The notes under the pieces are model-generated. The model worked only from the letters and a program-made list of their open reading frames with translations. It searched no databases and was not told the origin of the DNA. Of a stretch of 64,000 bases of DNA, positions 11,886-23,276 are shown one piece after another; positions within the stretch are counted from its first letter, which is position 1; the number at the start of each line of letters is the position of its first letter. Made by a program: the position numbers and the translations under genes. Source of the DNA: Muricea muricata (taxonomy: Eukaryota > Cnidaria > Anthozoa > Malacalcyonacea > Plexauridae); contig OY979716.1 in assembly GCA_963855995.1 (NCBI GenBank), forward strand, positions 56,778,089 to 56,842,088. Direction: 5' to 3'.

Positions 11886-13365
11886 TTAGATAGAGTCGTC
11901 TTTATAATGTCTATGGTTACGCTTGATAGAATCTAACAAGGGTAAATAACATGTCGGAAATAACGCGTGTTCATTAACCATATCTGCATTTAATTTTGAA
12001 TGTAAAGCCTCAAGGAAAATCCTTTGATCATAATTCTTATTTCCTTTCTCAAGAATGACTGCGTCGGACTTTTGTGCATCGTGACCCGTGCTTTCTGCAT
12101 GTGCTTTAATTGCTGAGAAATTTTCTCTTCGTACACCAGGCTTATGTTCCAGCCAACACGAACACCAGCATCTTTTAGATTCACCAATATAGGTAAACGA
12201 ACATGATCTACACTTGAACTTATAGACAATAGCTTTCATACGATCATCAGAATGCTTCATCTTGGGTTTGCGAAAAATATTAGCCAAAGTCAGCACTGGT
12301 TTAAAAGCAACTCGGATTCCCACACCTGTTAATATATTCTTGACTCTGTCTGAGACCCCTTTCACATATGGTAAACATGTCGAACCACGAAACTCAAACT
12401 CGGTATTATGACGAGTAGTCGTATCATCGGTGATGATTTTACCAATAAAGGTTCTTTTATAACCGTTTAATTCTAAAACTTCAAGAACTTTACCAATCTC
12501 ACTCTTTTGCAGTTGCGAAGTGGACGGAATAGATTTTGCATGCTCGAACAAGGTTTTTATCACTGCTTTTTTGTCATTAACAGGATTATGTAAATGAAAG
12601 TTCAAATATTTATCCGTGTGAGAACCTTTACGAAATACTTTAACCGTGATATTTCCAGACTTGGTGTTGATTTCGGTGTCTAAAAAGGCTATGGTTTGAC
12701 TGTCAGCATTAACGGTGGGTTTCTCAATAGTAAATTGAATATACTTGTTAATTGAATTTAAATGATTATGAAACGTTTCAACGTCATCCTGTTTTAAACA
12801 GGCATTGGAATCATCTACATAACGTTTCCACCATTTAACGGAAACCGGTGAAGATCTAAGGGCAGTTCTTTCGACCCTTTGCATAACTAATTCCGCTAAA
12901 GCTGCGCTCACTGGAGATCCCATAGCGCATCCAAATATTTGATGATAATGTGCACCTTTAAACACGAAAAAGCTGTTATTCAATACAAATGCTAATAAAT
13001 TGCATATCTGATCCACTGTCAAATTTGTCTGAGCCATCCAATCGTCGGTATTATTGAGCTCTTCTCTTACAATTTTTAGAGCAAAATCAACGGGAATAGA
13101 TGTAAACAGTGACACAACGTCAAATGATACAATCTGTTCATTTGGCAGTACCTTCTTTGTGGAAACAAAGTCCACAAAATCCTTTGAATTCTTCACTGTG
13201 TATTCTTCATCATACAAACATTTTAATATGCGTGTCAAATATTTTGACAATTCATAAGTTGGTGATCCAATACAGCTATTAATTGGTCTTAATGGTATTG
13301 CTGTATCTGCATCTATTGTATAATGATCTGACTGCTCAATTAAAGTAACTTTATGTACTTTTGGT
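11886..13365 (-). CDS. Penelope-like element, 5'-truncated copy: reverse transcriptase plus GIY-YIG endonuclease
   Basis: About 490 codons of element protein. Seen: RT motifs DVVSLFTSIPVDFAL and the catalytic box RYVDDSNAC, fingers-palm sequence GCAMGSPVSAALAELVMQ, then a C-terminal FTYIGESKRCWCSCWLEHK region corresponding to the GIY-YIG nuclease, ending LLDSIKRNHRHYKDDSI. Known: PLE proteins copy their RNA by target-primed reverse transcription, with the GIY-YIG domain nicking DNA. It is a near-identical inverted partner of the C-terminal two thirds of the adjacent plus-strand copy, differing by scattered substitutions. It lacks the N-terminal third. The 3' end stops at the termination codon, against a microsatellite. 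Confidence 0.9.
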
Positions 13366-13425
13366 AAAGTGTACATAAAGTGTTTTGTGTACATAAAGTG
13401 TACATAAAGTTTTGTACGTCTTTCC
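13366..13425. other. Head-to-head junction of two PLE copies with repeated TGTACATAAAGT
   Basis: TGTACATAAAGT recurs three times between the inverted copies. The same hexamer core (TACATAAAGT) occurs inside the element at the position where the minus copy's homology ends (about 14256), so the junction looks like a microhomology-driven template switch. Confidence 0.7.
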
Positions 13426-13439
13426 TTAAGTCGAAGTCG

Positions 13440-15725
13440 CCGGTAGATCATCCAAAGGCTTGGAAACTTGCCGAGAGGACAAGTTGGTCTTATCTACGGG
13501 TATTAATAAGCAGTTGTCATAACACCCTACAAAATGCTGGTAATGAGTCGAAGAAATTATACAAAGAGATCGAACAGACTTTAGACCCCAAGTCATTAAA
13601 TATGTTACGAGAATCTATAACAAACAGATGTTTACATGAAAAAAGTAGGATTGCACAAAGGCATAAGAAAAAGCTAAACAAGAATACCAGCGCGGCAATT
13701 GATCAAGCGAAGAAACATTGGGTTGTTAATGCGTCTCAACAGAACCAAAAATGTGATGAAATTGCTCTACTACGTAAAGGTATGAATTTTGCTATTACTC
13801 CAAAAAGCGTGCCCATAAAAGAAATTATCACAGCGGTTGAGCAAGGTATAAGAGATTTGCCATCTGATAAGAAAAATGATATACGAGAAAGAGTTAGCTC
13901 AACAGTCAAACATGCAAAATGCCCAAAAATTCGTAATATCTCGAGGCAGGAAGAGAAAGTACTAAAGGATTTACGCACAAACAAAACAATTTTGATCACG
14001 AAAGCAGACAAAGGAAACGCAGTTGTAGTTTTAAATCGTGTTGAATGTGAAAAGAAAATAGAAAGCATGTCAAGTGACGAAACAGTGTACAGACACATCA
14101 CCGATAAACGGTGTAATCCAACATCAAAATCTGAATTAGAACTACAAAATCGCCTTTTGAAATTAAAAAAGGCAGGACATTTATCAGATGCAGAGTATAA
14201 GAAAATAAGACCATCCGATTCTTATCCAGCGACCTTTTATGGTTTACCAAAAGTACATAAAGTTACTTTAATTGAGCAGTCAGATCATTATACAATAGAT
14301 GCAGATACAGCAATACCATTAAGACCAATTAGTAGCTGTATTGGATCACCAACTTATGAACTGTCAAAATATTTGACACGCATATTAAAATGTTTGTATG
14401 ATGAAGAATACACGGTGAAGAATTCGAAGGATTTTGTGGACTTTGTTTCCACAAAGAAGGTACTGCCAAATGAACAGATTGTATCATTTGACGTTGTGTC
14501 ACTGTTTACATCTATTCCCGTTGATTTTGCTCTAAAAATTGTAAGGGAAGAGCTCAATAATACCGACGATTGGATGGCTCAGACAAATTTGACAGTGGAT
14601 CAGATATGCAATTTATTAGCATTTGTATTGAATAACAGCTTTTTCATGTTTAAAGGTGCACATTATCATCCAATATTTGGATGCGCTATGGGATCTCCAG
14701 TGAGCGCAGCTTTAGCGGAATTAGTTATGCAAAGGGTCGAAAGAACTGCCCTTAGATCTTCACCGGTTTCCGTTAAATGGTGGAAACGTTATGTAGATGA
14801 TTCCAATGCCTGTTTAAAACAGGATGACGTTGAAACGTTTCATAATCATTTAAATTCAATTAACAAGTATATTCAATTTACTATTGAAAAACCCACCGTC
14901 AATGCTGACAGTCAAACCATAGCCTTTTTAGACACCGAAATCAACACCAAGTCTGGAAATATCACGGTTAAAGTATTTCGTAAAGTTTCTCACATGGATA
15001 AATATTTGAACTTTCATTCACATAATCCTGTTAATGACAAAAAAGCAGTGATAAAAACCTTGTTCGAGCGTGCAAAATCTATTTTGTCCACTTCGCAACT
15101 GCAAAAGAGTGAGATTGGTAAAGTTCTTGAAGTTTTAGAATTAAACGGTTATAAAAGAACCTTTATTGGTAAAATCATCACCGATGATACGACTACCCGT
15201 CATAATACTGAGTTTAAGTTTCGTGGTTCGACATGTTTACCATATGTGAAAGGGGTCTCAGACAGAGTCAAGAATATATTAACAGGTGTGGGAATCCGAG
15301 TTGCTTTTAAACCAGTGCTGACTTTGGCTAATATTTTTGGCAAACCCAAGATGAAGCATTCTGATGATCGTATGAAAGCTATTGTCTATAAGTTCAAGTG
15401 TAGATCATGTTCGTTTACCTATATTGGTGAATCTAAAAGATGCTGGTGTTCGTGTTGGCTGGAACATAAGCCTGGTGTACAAAGAGAAAATTTCTCAGCA
15501 ATTAAAGCACATGCAGAAAGCACGGGTCACGATGCACAAAAGTCCGACGCAGTCATTCTTGAGAAAGGAATTAAGAATTATGATCAAAGGATTTTCCTTG
15601 AGGCTTTACATTCAAAATTAAATGCAGATACGGTTAATGAACACGCGTTATTTCCGACATGTTATTTACCCTTGTTAGATTCTATCAAGCGTAACCATAG
15701 ACATTATAAAGACGACTCTATCTAG
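13440..15725 (+). CDS. Penelope-like element, near full-length: reverse transcriptase plus GIY-YIG endonuclease
   Basis: An uninterrupted frame (from 13380 if the junction is counted, about 760 element codons). The N-terminal part is basic (RIAQRHKKKLNKN). TKADKGNAVVVLNR is the conserved PLE motif before the RT core. Core motifs are YGLPKVHK, SFDVVSLFTSIP, GCAMGSPVSAALAEL and YVDDSNAC. The FLDTEI segment follows, and the GIY-YIG domain begins near YIGESKRCWCSCWLEHK. No stop or frameshift, so it may still be active. The true start is uncertain because the 5' end merges with the inverted-copy junction. Role: target-primed retrotransposition. A hammerhead-like motif and an (AT)n tract follow the stop codon. 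Confidence 0.9.
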   Translation, partial: PVDHPKAWKLAERTSWSYLRVLISSCHNTLQNAGNESKKLYKEIEQTLDPKSLNMLRESITNRCLHEKSRIAQRHKKKLNKNTSAAIDQAKKHWVVNASQQNQKCDEIALLRKGMNFAITPKSVPIKEIITAVEQGIRDLPSDKKNDIRERVSSTVKHAKCPKIRNISRQEEKVLKDLRTNKTILITKADKGNAVVVLNRVECEKKIESMSSDETVYRHITDKRCNPTSKSELELQNRLLKLKKAGHLSDAEYKKIRPSDSYPATFYGLPKVHKVTLIEQSDHYTIDADTAIPLRPISSCIGSPTYELSKYLTRILKCLYDEEYTVKNSKDFVDFVSTKKVLPNEQIVSFDVVSLFTSIPVDFALKIVREELNNTDDWMAQTNLTVDQICNLLAFVLNNSFFMFKGAHYHPIFGCAMGSPVSAALAELVMQRVERTALRSSPVSVKWWKRYVDDSNACLKQDDVETFHNHLNSINKYIQFTIEKPTVNADSQTIAFLDTEINTKSGNITVKVFRKVSHMDKYLNFHSHNPVNDKKAVIKTLFERAKSILSTSQLQKSEIGKVLEVLELNGYKRTFIGKIITDDTTTRHNTEFKFRGSTCLPYVKGVSDRVKNILTGVGIRVAFKPVLTLANIFGKPKMKHSDDRMKAIVYKFKCRSCSFTYIGESKRCWCSCWLEHKPGVQRENFSAIKAHAESTGHDAQKSDAVILEKGIKNYDQRIFLEALHSKLNADTVNEHALFPTCYLPLLDSIKRNHRHYKDDSI

Positions 15726-15739
15726 CGACTTTTAGTCAT

Positions 15740-15782
15740 ATACTCTGAAGAAGGCTTGCAGTTGCAGCCGAAAATTTAGTAT
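15740..15782 (+). ncRNA. Hammerhead-ribozyme-like motif after PLE stop codon
   Basis: Core CTGAAGA (15745-15751) and GAAA (15770-15773) flank a stem GGCT/AGCC. The outer arms ATACT (15740-15744) and AGTAT (15778-15782) are complementary, as for stem I. Stem III would be minimal. PLEs are known to carry such short-stem-III hammerheads. An unpaired A after the first core block weakens the case. Confidence 0.4.
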
Positions 15783-15791
15783 AATTTATCA

Positions 15792-15796
<5 letters not shown>

Positions 15797-15885
<89 letters not shown>
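15797..15885. repeat. (AT)n microsatellite
   Basis: Nearly pure (AT)n broken once by ATTAT. It begins about 15 bases after the hammerhead-like motif, at the apparent 3' terminus of the PLE. Confidence 0.95.
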
Positions 15886-15886
<1 letters not shown>

Positions 15887-16300
15887 GTGACTTTATAAAT
15901 TATTACTGAAGGTGAGCTGATTTATCAGTTGTGGAGATTATTCAGCCAATATACCCATGTAGAACGATTTTCTAAAACCCCTCGATATTTAAAGAATCAG
16001 TTGTGTGCATGTCAGTTTTTCAACATAGTTTTATCTACTATATTTAGGGTACGAAGGATTGCTTTGTGCGATATTTAGGGAGTTTACGATCTACGACACC
16101 GCAGGCTCGACGACGTGATATCGAAACCAATCTGTCTTGAAGAACATAAACTATGAAGAATTTGTGGTTTTCAATAATGGATTTCAAGTAGCATTCTGCA
16201 ACCGTCGCATCTTTTATGCTAAAACTTTGCCGTGCATGTGTAAGGTTATTTGTAGTAGCGTCAAACCTCTTATTAAAACAAGATGCCTGCTAAGGCGTTA

Positions 16301-17504
16301 ACTCCGCCTGCCAAAACGAAAATGGGCACAAGGCTGTAAATAGAGCATTCATTGGGGGTGGGGTATATTCAGTTATTTCTGTTTTGCCCAATGAACTCCT
16401 TTTTAAATCAGTTATTTTTAGGGTACCTTCGAAGGCATTTTAAGACATTGTTAGCACATCTTATGTAATCACTAAGATAACCAAAAATCAATGTCTCAGT
16501 GATTTGCCAGGCACTCTGCCCAGAGTCCTAGAAAGTTGCATTTTTTAGAATTTAATTTAAATTAAAGACTTTCATAGCACATACTTATTTTAAAAAAGAT
16601 TCTTTTGTGATAATACCACCAACATATGGCCGTTTTATTTCTGGGTAGTTGCAGGTAAAGAAAATTTTACTAAAAGTGTATACAATACATAAATATGTTA
16701 ACCTGATAGCATCATTTAAATCAATTCTGCAACGCACTGCCTGAAGTCTACACGATATAATTTGTTGGGAACTTTTGACTAACATACGTATTTCTGGAAT
16801 TGGAATGTTAAGTGTCTCTTACCTTTTATAAATGTATGAGATCCCACAAGCAAATAAATCATTTTGCACGAAATATCAGCATCTCAACATAGGTGTAGAA
16901 AACTGAGGAAAGAAATCACAATGAATACTTTGTGATTAGAACTAGCAACACATTTCCTACACCCACTCCTTGATCATGGAATGATGGAGTCTATCAAAAT
17001 TTGCCATTTTAAAACATTTCTGGAGCAATGTTTTGATAAAGAACCTTCCTGTCTCTTTTTAATAACTATTACATGTTAAAATTGTGTTTCGTATATAGAT
17101 ATTTCAGTAGAATTTGCGCTTGATTCTTGTGTAGAAATTTCTAAAATTCCTTAAAAGTGGAAACACAAGAGAAAATGACGGAAACACGCTCTCAAAACTT
17201 CACCGCGATACATAGCTCCTCGGTAAAGTTTTGTGGTGGAATTTGTCGTTTTAAAACATTTTGCATGAGAGTCTTTGCACATAAAACCTTCTTGCGGCTT
17301 AGATGTGCTAGCATACATGTTTAAATGCGTGTTTTGTTAACATATTCCGCTAGAAATTGAGTTTAAACGCTGTGTTTAGGTCGGCTCACGTGGCTTGTGC
17401 CAGCGGTATCACCCATGAGCACTGCGCCAACTTGTGACACCAAAAAATACCCCCAAAAACGGGGCGAATTTAAAACTCCGCCTCGCCTATGGCAGGCGGA
17501 GTAA
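16301..17504. repeat. Widely spaced inverted repeat with terminal hairpin
   Basis: ACTCCGCCTGCCA at about 16301 is the exact reverse complement of TGGCAGGCGGAGT ending at 17504. At the right end the arm also forms a local hairpin with ACTCCGCCTCGCC (17472-17484). It could be the ends of a 1.2-kb non-autonomous DNA element, but flanking duplications are unclear and no coding sequence lies inside. Confidence 0.3.
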
Positions 17505-17588
17505 ATAGTGCTATGCTTGGTTAAAATGTTATATTAAAACCACAACAATGTCAAATAGACATATTTTAGAATGAAAACGCATTGAGCC

Positions 17589-17591
<3 letters not shown>

Positions 17592-17673
<82 letters not shown>
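17592..17673. repeat. (GT)41 microsatellite
   Basis: 82 bases of uninterrupted alternating GT, able to adopt Z-DNA. No retroelement end adjoins it. Confidence 0.98.
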
Positions 17674-17675
<2 letters not shown>

Positions 17676-18151
17676 AACCACGTGATGATAGAGGGGAGGG
17701 TCATGGTGTTTCATGCTAGGCCCAAGGGAAGGGTAAGGAAATTTCTTTCCTATTGCTTAGATGGGTCACCTCATTTCCAACCTTAAGTTCTATATTTCCA
17801 CCCCCCTCCCCCCTGTTAATTTCTGACAAGTCCCTTATTTACAAGACCGTAGTGCAGAAGCCACTTGGAATATGGTGTTATTGGCCTTATAGTTCATTAC
17901 TATATAGAGTGAATTCGTGAAATACACAACAACGGTAACTCTGAATGAAGACAACATTTTAATTTCACGTTTCGACTTTATTTTCTTATCATGATTATTC
18001 CTAATGATGATTTACAGTTACCGTTGTTTCATGTAGCTGTTTCATGAAATTAAAGTAAATTTACCTGTGATGGTTTATTGTATTTGTTCTCTTCACTCGT
18101 TACTGAGGGGTTGCAGGTTTCATCACTAATGTCAGCTTTTACATTCAATTC

Positions 18152-19024
18152 TTACAATTTACTCTCTCGCAGAACAGTTAGAACATCACATGCCAAAGCC
18201 CTTTCACTGGGCTGAAAACCTGTGCACATTTCGTATGCCTTATTGATTTGTGACCACTGTTCAACGCAAAGGGATTCGTGTACATTTGAATGTGCTGGTT
18301 TTTCTTTTCTGTCCATAAGTTCCCCAAGTAAGACTCTTGCTTCAGAGAAGTCTTCTATGTCATGTTCTTCCAGTTCTTGGGAGTACGGAATTTCCAGTTC
18401 AGGATTTAATAATAGAAATAATAGCATCTTCAAAGACCAAATATCGCCTTGTTTCAACTCATTTAAGGAACAGGAAACGAGTTTGTGTCTGCCGTCTAAA
18501 GCCTCTGGTGGGTTGAACACAAGCGTTCCTCTTTGCAAGTTTGTTGTTCGCGTGTGATGGAGAGTAGCAGTTTGATCAAATTTGGAGCGACTTTCGCCAA
18601 AATCCGCAAGTTTGCAAACAATACCCTCACGTAACCATGCTTGTTCGACTTCAGATGAATTTGCCATGTTACAGTAATGCTTGTTAGAGACAAGGACATT
18701 AGCTGGTTTGATATCTCTGTGGACGATGTTTTTTCAATGTAGGTACTCGATAGCTGTAACGACATCTTGCGCGATTTTTGGTTGAAGACAGGACAATTGG
18801 TACACGAGTTTACCATTGGATAAAAATTCGAAATATTCCTTCAAAGATGATATGCGATGTCCATCTATACCAAGTGGTTTGAAATCAAAATATATGTACT
18901 CAAGTACCAATGCCACAGGATTTGGACAGTAGCCCTCTACACTCACGATGTGTTTGTCCAGCAAATCACCCCATTGAATTTGGGTTAAGCCAGGTATGGA
19001 AATATGTACTTCTTCACAACTAAC
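18152..19024 (-). pseudogene. Protein-kinase catalytic exon with one in-frame stop
   Basis: An acceptor TTTTATAG precedes 19024 and the frame runs to a stop at 18152. Seen in order: HIVSVEGYCPNPVALVLEYI (hinge region, end of N-lobe), VVTAIEYLH (helix E), an in-frame TGA at 18736-18734, then IVHRDIKPANVLVSN (catalytic loop, HRD), LADFGESRS (DFG loop), NPPEALDG (APE-like) and GDIWSLKMLL (helix F). The ATP-binding loop and the VAIK lysine are absent and would be in upstream exons to the right, which I did not find. The pattern is that of a Ser/Thr or tyrosine-kinase-like protein kinase. The single TGA sits just before the catalytic loop; one base change would remove it, so it may be a polymorphism, an error or a recent pseudogene. 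The rest is well preserved. Confidence 0.75.
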
Positions 19025-19217
19025 CTATAAAACAGGCAGTTTGCTGGCAGCCATGTAGAGCAGGGTGGGGGGAGGGAGGGGTGATTGTTGGCAAACCGAC
19101 AACACGCTCAAACAACTGCAATTTGTAAGGGTTCACTCACTATTAAAGAAAAACACATTGAAATTGTATCAGTGTACTGTTTGAATATATATGATAAATT
19201 TGTAGATATGTTAAAAA

Positions 19218-19293
19218 TTGACTCTGATTTTCAACATGGTGAACATGTTGAACATTTTTGACTCTGATTTTCAACATGGTGAACATGTTGAAC
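19218..19293. repeat. 36-bp direct repeat with internal hairpin
   Basis: The segment starting TTGACTCTGATTTTCAACAT occurs twice in tandem, spaced by four bases. Each copy contains CAACATG-GTGAA-CATGTTG, a 7-bp-stem hairpin. Confidence 0.9.
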
Positions 19294-21025
19294 TCCCAAT
19301 CAATGTTTTCGGTCGTTTTTGAGACTATATTCGTTCGGTACTTTTAGTAGAACTTCCACCTCACATCATCTGTCCAAACATAATTATTAGATTTGCTTTT
19401 CTCATTGGGTTTCTTTTGAGTTTTTGTCGTCTTAGACATGTTTGTTTTGTAAAATATTTCAAAGTGGCAGCATTCTTCTGTAATTAAATACAGCATCTGC
19501 GCTTGCTCACTCATGGACTTTTACGTTTTGATATCGTTTTCGCGTTTATGTGTGGACGCGGAATTCTTTGAAAATGAATAAATATTTTTGCGTTTTCAAA
19601 TTTATCCGGATACGTGTGGACGGGGCCTGAGACTATGTGCACACGAGGTCGTTTCCGAGCGTTTTCACAACAGTCAAAATGAGAACAATATGAACCATAA
19701 AAATTCTGATCACATGAACTTCTTAGTTTTGGTCCTTATACGAGGTTTATGCTGGTTTTCATTAAATTATTTAAACAAGTTGGAAGCTTTTTGAAATAAT
19801 TCGAAATGAAAACGCTCGCAAACGATACCGTGTGTTTTGAATTACGTGTGTGCAATGCTGCTACAACGCTATATAAAAACTGTGTGTATTCCCAGAAGTC
19901 ATGTGCTTTAATGCTTCAAAGAAAAACATGTTTTTTCTCTAAAAAATTTCTCTAAAAAACACTAATATGATGCACAGGTATTCTTTCAGTGTGAACAATA
20001 TGATGTAATTCATTGAATAAAGCTTAGTATTTGGCATTATCGATTATTAAATGTTAGCTACTGATCATGAATGTAGTGTTTTGACTTTTTAATTGTTTTG
20101 TACCACCACTGGCATATAAACTAAAAATAACATTACACAGCGGTTTCAGATATGTATTTTATCATTTCGTGGCGAAAACTATATTTTACTCATTCGTAAA
20201 AAATATTGTTCGTTCGAAGATAAAATTCCTGCCTATAGGCTATATACTATTCGATGATTCAATCTACATATTATTTATTAAAAGTGTAAAAAGCTATACG
20301 ACAAAATATATACGAATATTTAAAAATAAGCATACCTCGGAAATTCTTCCAACACCAATGTAAATTTTCAGGTAAAAGTAGCTTTGATTTTTCAAATAAA
20401 AATATATATACCTCGAGGTGTATCACACGCGCACTATCAGCTGCAAAAAGTAAGCGTAGTTTGACGTGCCAAATTTGGCGGTTTTCAAGATTTATCTGGG
20501 ATTTTAGGGGATTTTCAAAGATTTTTGGGGATTTTCAAGGGATAGACCACTGAGCTTTAAATTACTGGAGATGGTATGGTGGCCCAGGACTGCCATTGAC
20601 ATTTTTCATGTATTTCAAAAAAATCGTTAATTTTTTTTTTAAATTGTTTTTTTAATTTACTGTATAATTTTACGATAAAATTTTTTTAAAAAACAAATGA
20701 AACGAATTAAACAAAAAAAATTTTAAAAAATGAAAAATAAAATTTTTTGCGTTTTTACATTTTTTACCGGCGGCCCAGAACTGCCATAGTATGCTTTGTG
20801 GCAAAACCACTAAATAATTCTTATATGACATACCGTGTAAGCAAACTTGAAATACTGACCCTGATTTAAAAACACGTGCGTGATATCTGCCATAATTGTT
20901 TGATTGTCATTTGAATCATAATCTCTATGATTTGAATTATGAATGTTTGGAGAGATCTCGCTGGTGTGGACTAAAATTATTCACATATTAAACTTCATAA
21001 ATATTAATACAATTGTGTTCACATA
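19294..21025. other. AT-rich spacer
   Basis: No supported gene. 20620-20760 is A/T-homopolymer-rich. Confidence 0.5.
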
Positions 21026-21289
21026 TTGAAAGTGATGCCAAAAGAACAAAACAAAGATAATGAGCAAAAATGGAGAAGGTATGAGGATAAAATTAAAGCT
21101 AAAAGAGACATAAATACAAACAGGAAACGAAACTCCCCTACAGAAGTGCCAGCACCTAAGCTACATCAAGACGAACTGGTCGTGCAGCGATTAAGTACGA
21201 CGGTTTCAGGAAAAGCTCAAAAGTTCTCACGCATAGGCCCCAGAGAATTTGTACCATACCCTCATCATGATCTCAGTTCATGGGATTAA
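21026..21289 (+). CDS. Small hydrophilic unassigned frame
   Basis: An 87-codon frame, Lys/Arg/Glu-rich at the N-terminus (NEQKWRRYEDKIKAKRD) and ending SRIGPREFVPYPHHDLSSWD. Its composition is protein-like rather than AT-spacer-like, which is the main reason to list it. There is no recognised family. It could be an exon of a host or transposon gene. Confidence 0.25.
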   Translation: MKVMPKEQNKDNEQKWRRYEDKIKAKRDINTNRKRNSPTEVPAPKLHQDELVVQRLSTTVSGKAQKFSRIGPREFVPYPHHDLSSWD

Positions 21290-22408
21290 GGTGGCTCCCT
21301 ACAGTAGCATAAAATCATGTTAAAATTTCAATCCATTAGCTTTGCTTCTTGTCACCTTTTCTCAAGTGTTCTTACTTGATACCCGCAAAGCATTCTCGTA
21401 AAATCAACATGTCGCCATCTTTTTTGCTACGGCAAATTGTAGATTGAAGTGTAGACAAACAGGCAATTAATTCAGCTTGTTTTTGACATGCAATGTGTGT
21501 GAAAGTCAGTGCCTCAGTGGTGCATAAAAGATAACAATTTGGGTCATGTCTATACACCCCAAAAAAATTTACATTGTGCTGTTCTTTTTTCTTTTTTGAG
21601 TAATGTGTTAACATGCATTATGGACCTAATTTCTTATTTTGCTGTCTTACACCTGATAGTCATTCATCATGGAGAGTGCTGGACACTCAGTGGTTTTAAC
21701 AATTGCCTTGCATGTTTTTATGCATTAATTGAACACAAACAAAGTAGTAAATTTGTTTCTTATTTTATTGCAGACTTTAATGTGATGTACCAAGAACTAG
21801 AGCAAAACACTCCTACTGTCAACATGGATATATGTCATATATGTGTAATATTGTACATGTTGTGCAGTTTTCTTCAAATGTTGCACTAATAGTCTGTTAT
21901 CAATACCTCATCAAAATTGAGAAGAGGTTAGAAATCAAAGCCCATTTGGACAACACAATGATAGTTATGCCATAATCGTAATAGCATGCAATGCAGTTTT
22001 AGGCATTATTGTAAAACATCTGCACCACCAATGCAGAGATGGGAGATTCATGTAATCCTCTCAACCATCAGATGATTTAGCATTTTTACTATCTATCAGC
22101 ATAACACAATATTCTCATCCCACTACAGGAAGCATACATTGCTCAAGGGGGAGTTAGGATTGCTCTTGCTAAATGTGGAGTTGGTGGTTTTCTTCATGCA
22201 ATGACTCATTGTTAAATGAAATTACTAAACCTTGATTTTTCAATTTAAATAATACAACTAAGAAGTGCATCACTGGGGATTGGTTTTGGAGTAAGCAAGA
22301 ATACATTATTTAATAAGTTGTTCACAAAAGTCAAAAGCAGTAGAAATCATAAGGAGACGGATAATGGAGAGATGAGAGCTTCATCCTTTCCACCCAATTG
22401 GGGATTAG

Positions 22409-22541
22409 CCAGGGTGCATTCTGTGTAAAGTTCACACCGAAGATTAATGATTGTATGCCGACTTTTATTATAAATCATATTATGATTTTTGAAACCCCAC
22501 GCCGAAGATCTTCGGCGTACGGGACTTCAAATGCACCCTGG
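22409..22541. mobile_element. 133-bp hAT-like MITE with 8-bp target duplication
   Basis: The ends are CCAGGGTGCATT at 22409 and AATGCACCCTGG at 22541, perfect 12-bp inverted repeats. Both are flanked by the 8-bp direct repeat GGGATTAG (22401-22408 and 22542-22549). The interior contains a palindrome GCCGAAGATCTTCGGC. An 8-bp duplication and CAGGG-type ends are known features of hAT-superfamily non-autonomous elements. No coding capacity. Confidence 0.85.
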
Positions 22542-22619
22542 GGGATTAGGCATCTTAATACACTTGTACTTTTATTTTCAGCATTCAACTCCCTCACTTC
22601 ATATCATCCATATTAAAGG

Positions 22620-23276
22620 TAGCATTCATTTCTTGTGTGGAGTATTTATCTCTGTGGAGTCTTGGTAGTGAAAAATCATGCCTTAATTAATTCAAATACT
22701 GAATTAGAAAGTTTTGTTTTGGCACACTTTGTGGGCTATTTGTTTGCCTTTTTTGTGGCTCGCGCCGGTCAAACTATCATGAAAAATAACTTTTTCATCT
22801 ATTAGTTTTTTTTATGAAGTTTTCCAGTCTATAAACATGTCCTTTGAATATTTTCTTCAATATAAATAAATTCTAAACAAATGAATTTCTGTTAATCAAA
22901 TAACAAATCAAATACTTCAACCTATGGTAGGTTGCTTAATGGTGTGTGAAGAATTGGGTCACACATGCATGCAATAATGAGTTAAACCCCATTGAATACA
23001 AAAATACCCGATCTCAAAATTAACATGCTGAATATGCTAGTGTGATCCGACTCATCCAACATTCATTGGTAAACACAAAATCGTAGTGCAATCGTGTAAA
23101 GCCGTTTAAATCATGCCCAAAATAGGTCCAATTAGTTCTAGGTTTGATTAACAGCGATTCATTTGTTTAGAATGTATTCTGATGTATGTAGGGGGGAACT
23201 TTCTTTTTGTGCGGTGTTTATTTTGAACAAGAGTTGGTCAAATGCTAGCAAGAGTTGCATCTACAGACTCTCATCC
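22620..23276. other. Spacer without recognised features
   Basis: AT-rich; nothing coding or repetitive stands out. Confidence 0.4.

Noticed and set aside
13054-13257. Antisense open frames inside both PLE copies
   Set aside because: Shadow of the RT coding strand; identical in both copies only because the RT is.
17592-17786. Open frame through the (GT)n tract
   Set aside because: Cys-Val dipeptide run produced by the microsatellite; not coding.
18060-18075. TTTACCTGTGATGG as another U1 fragment
   Set aside because: Only TACCTG is shared with U1, it is not next to a LINE end and the match is too short.
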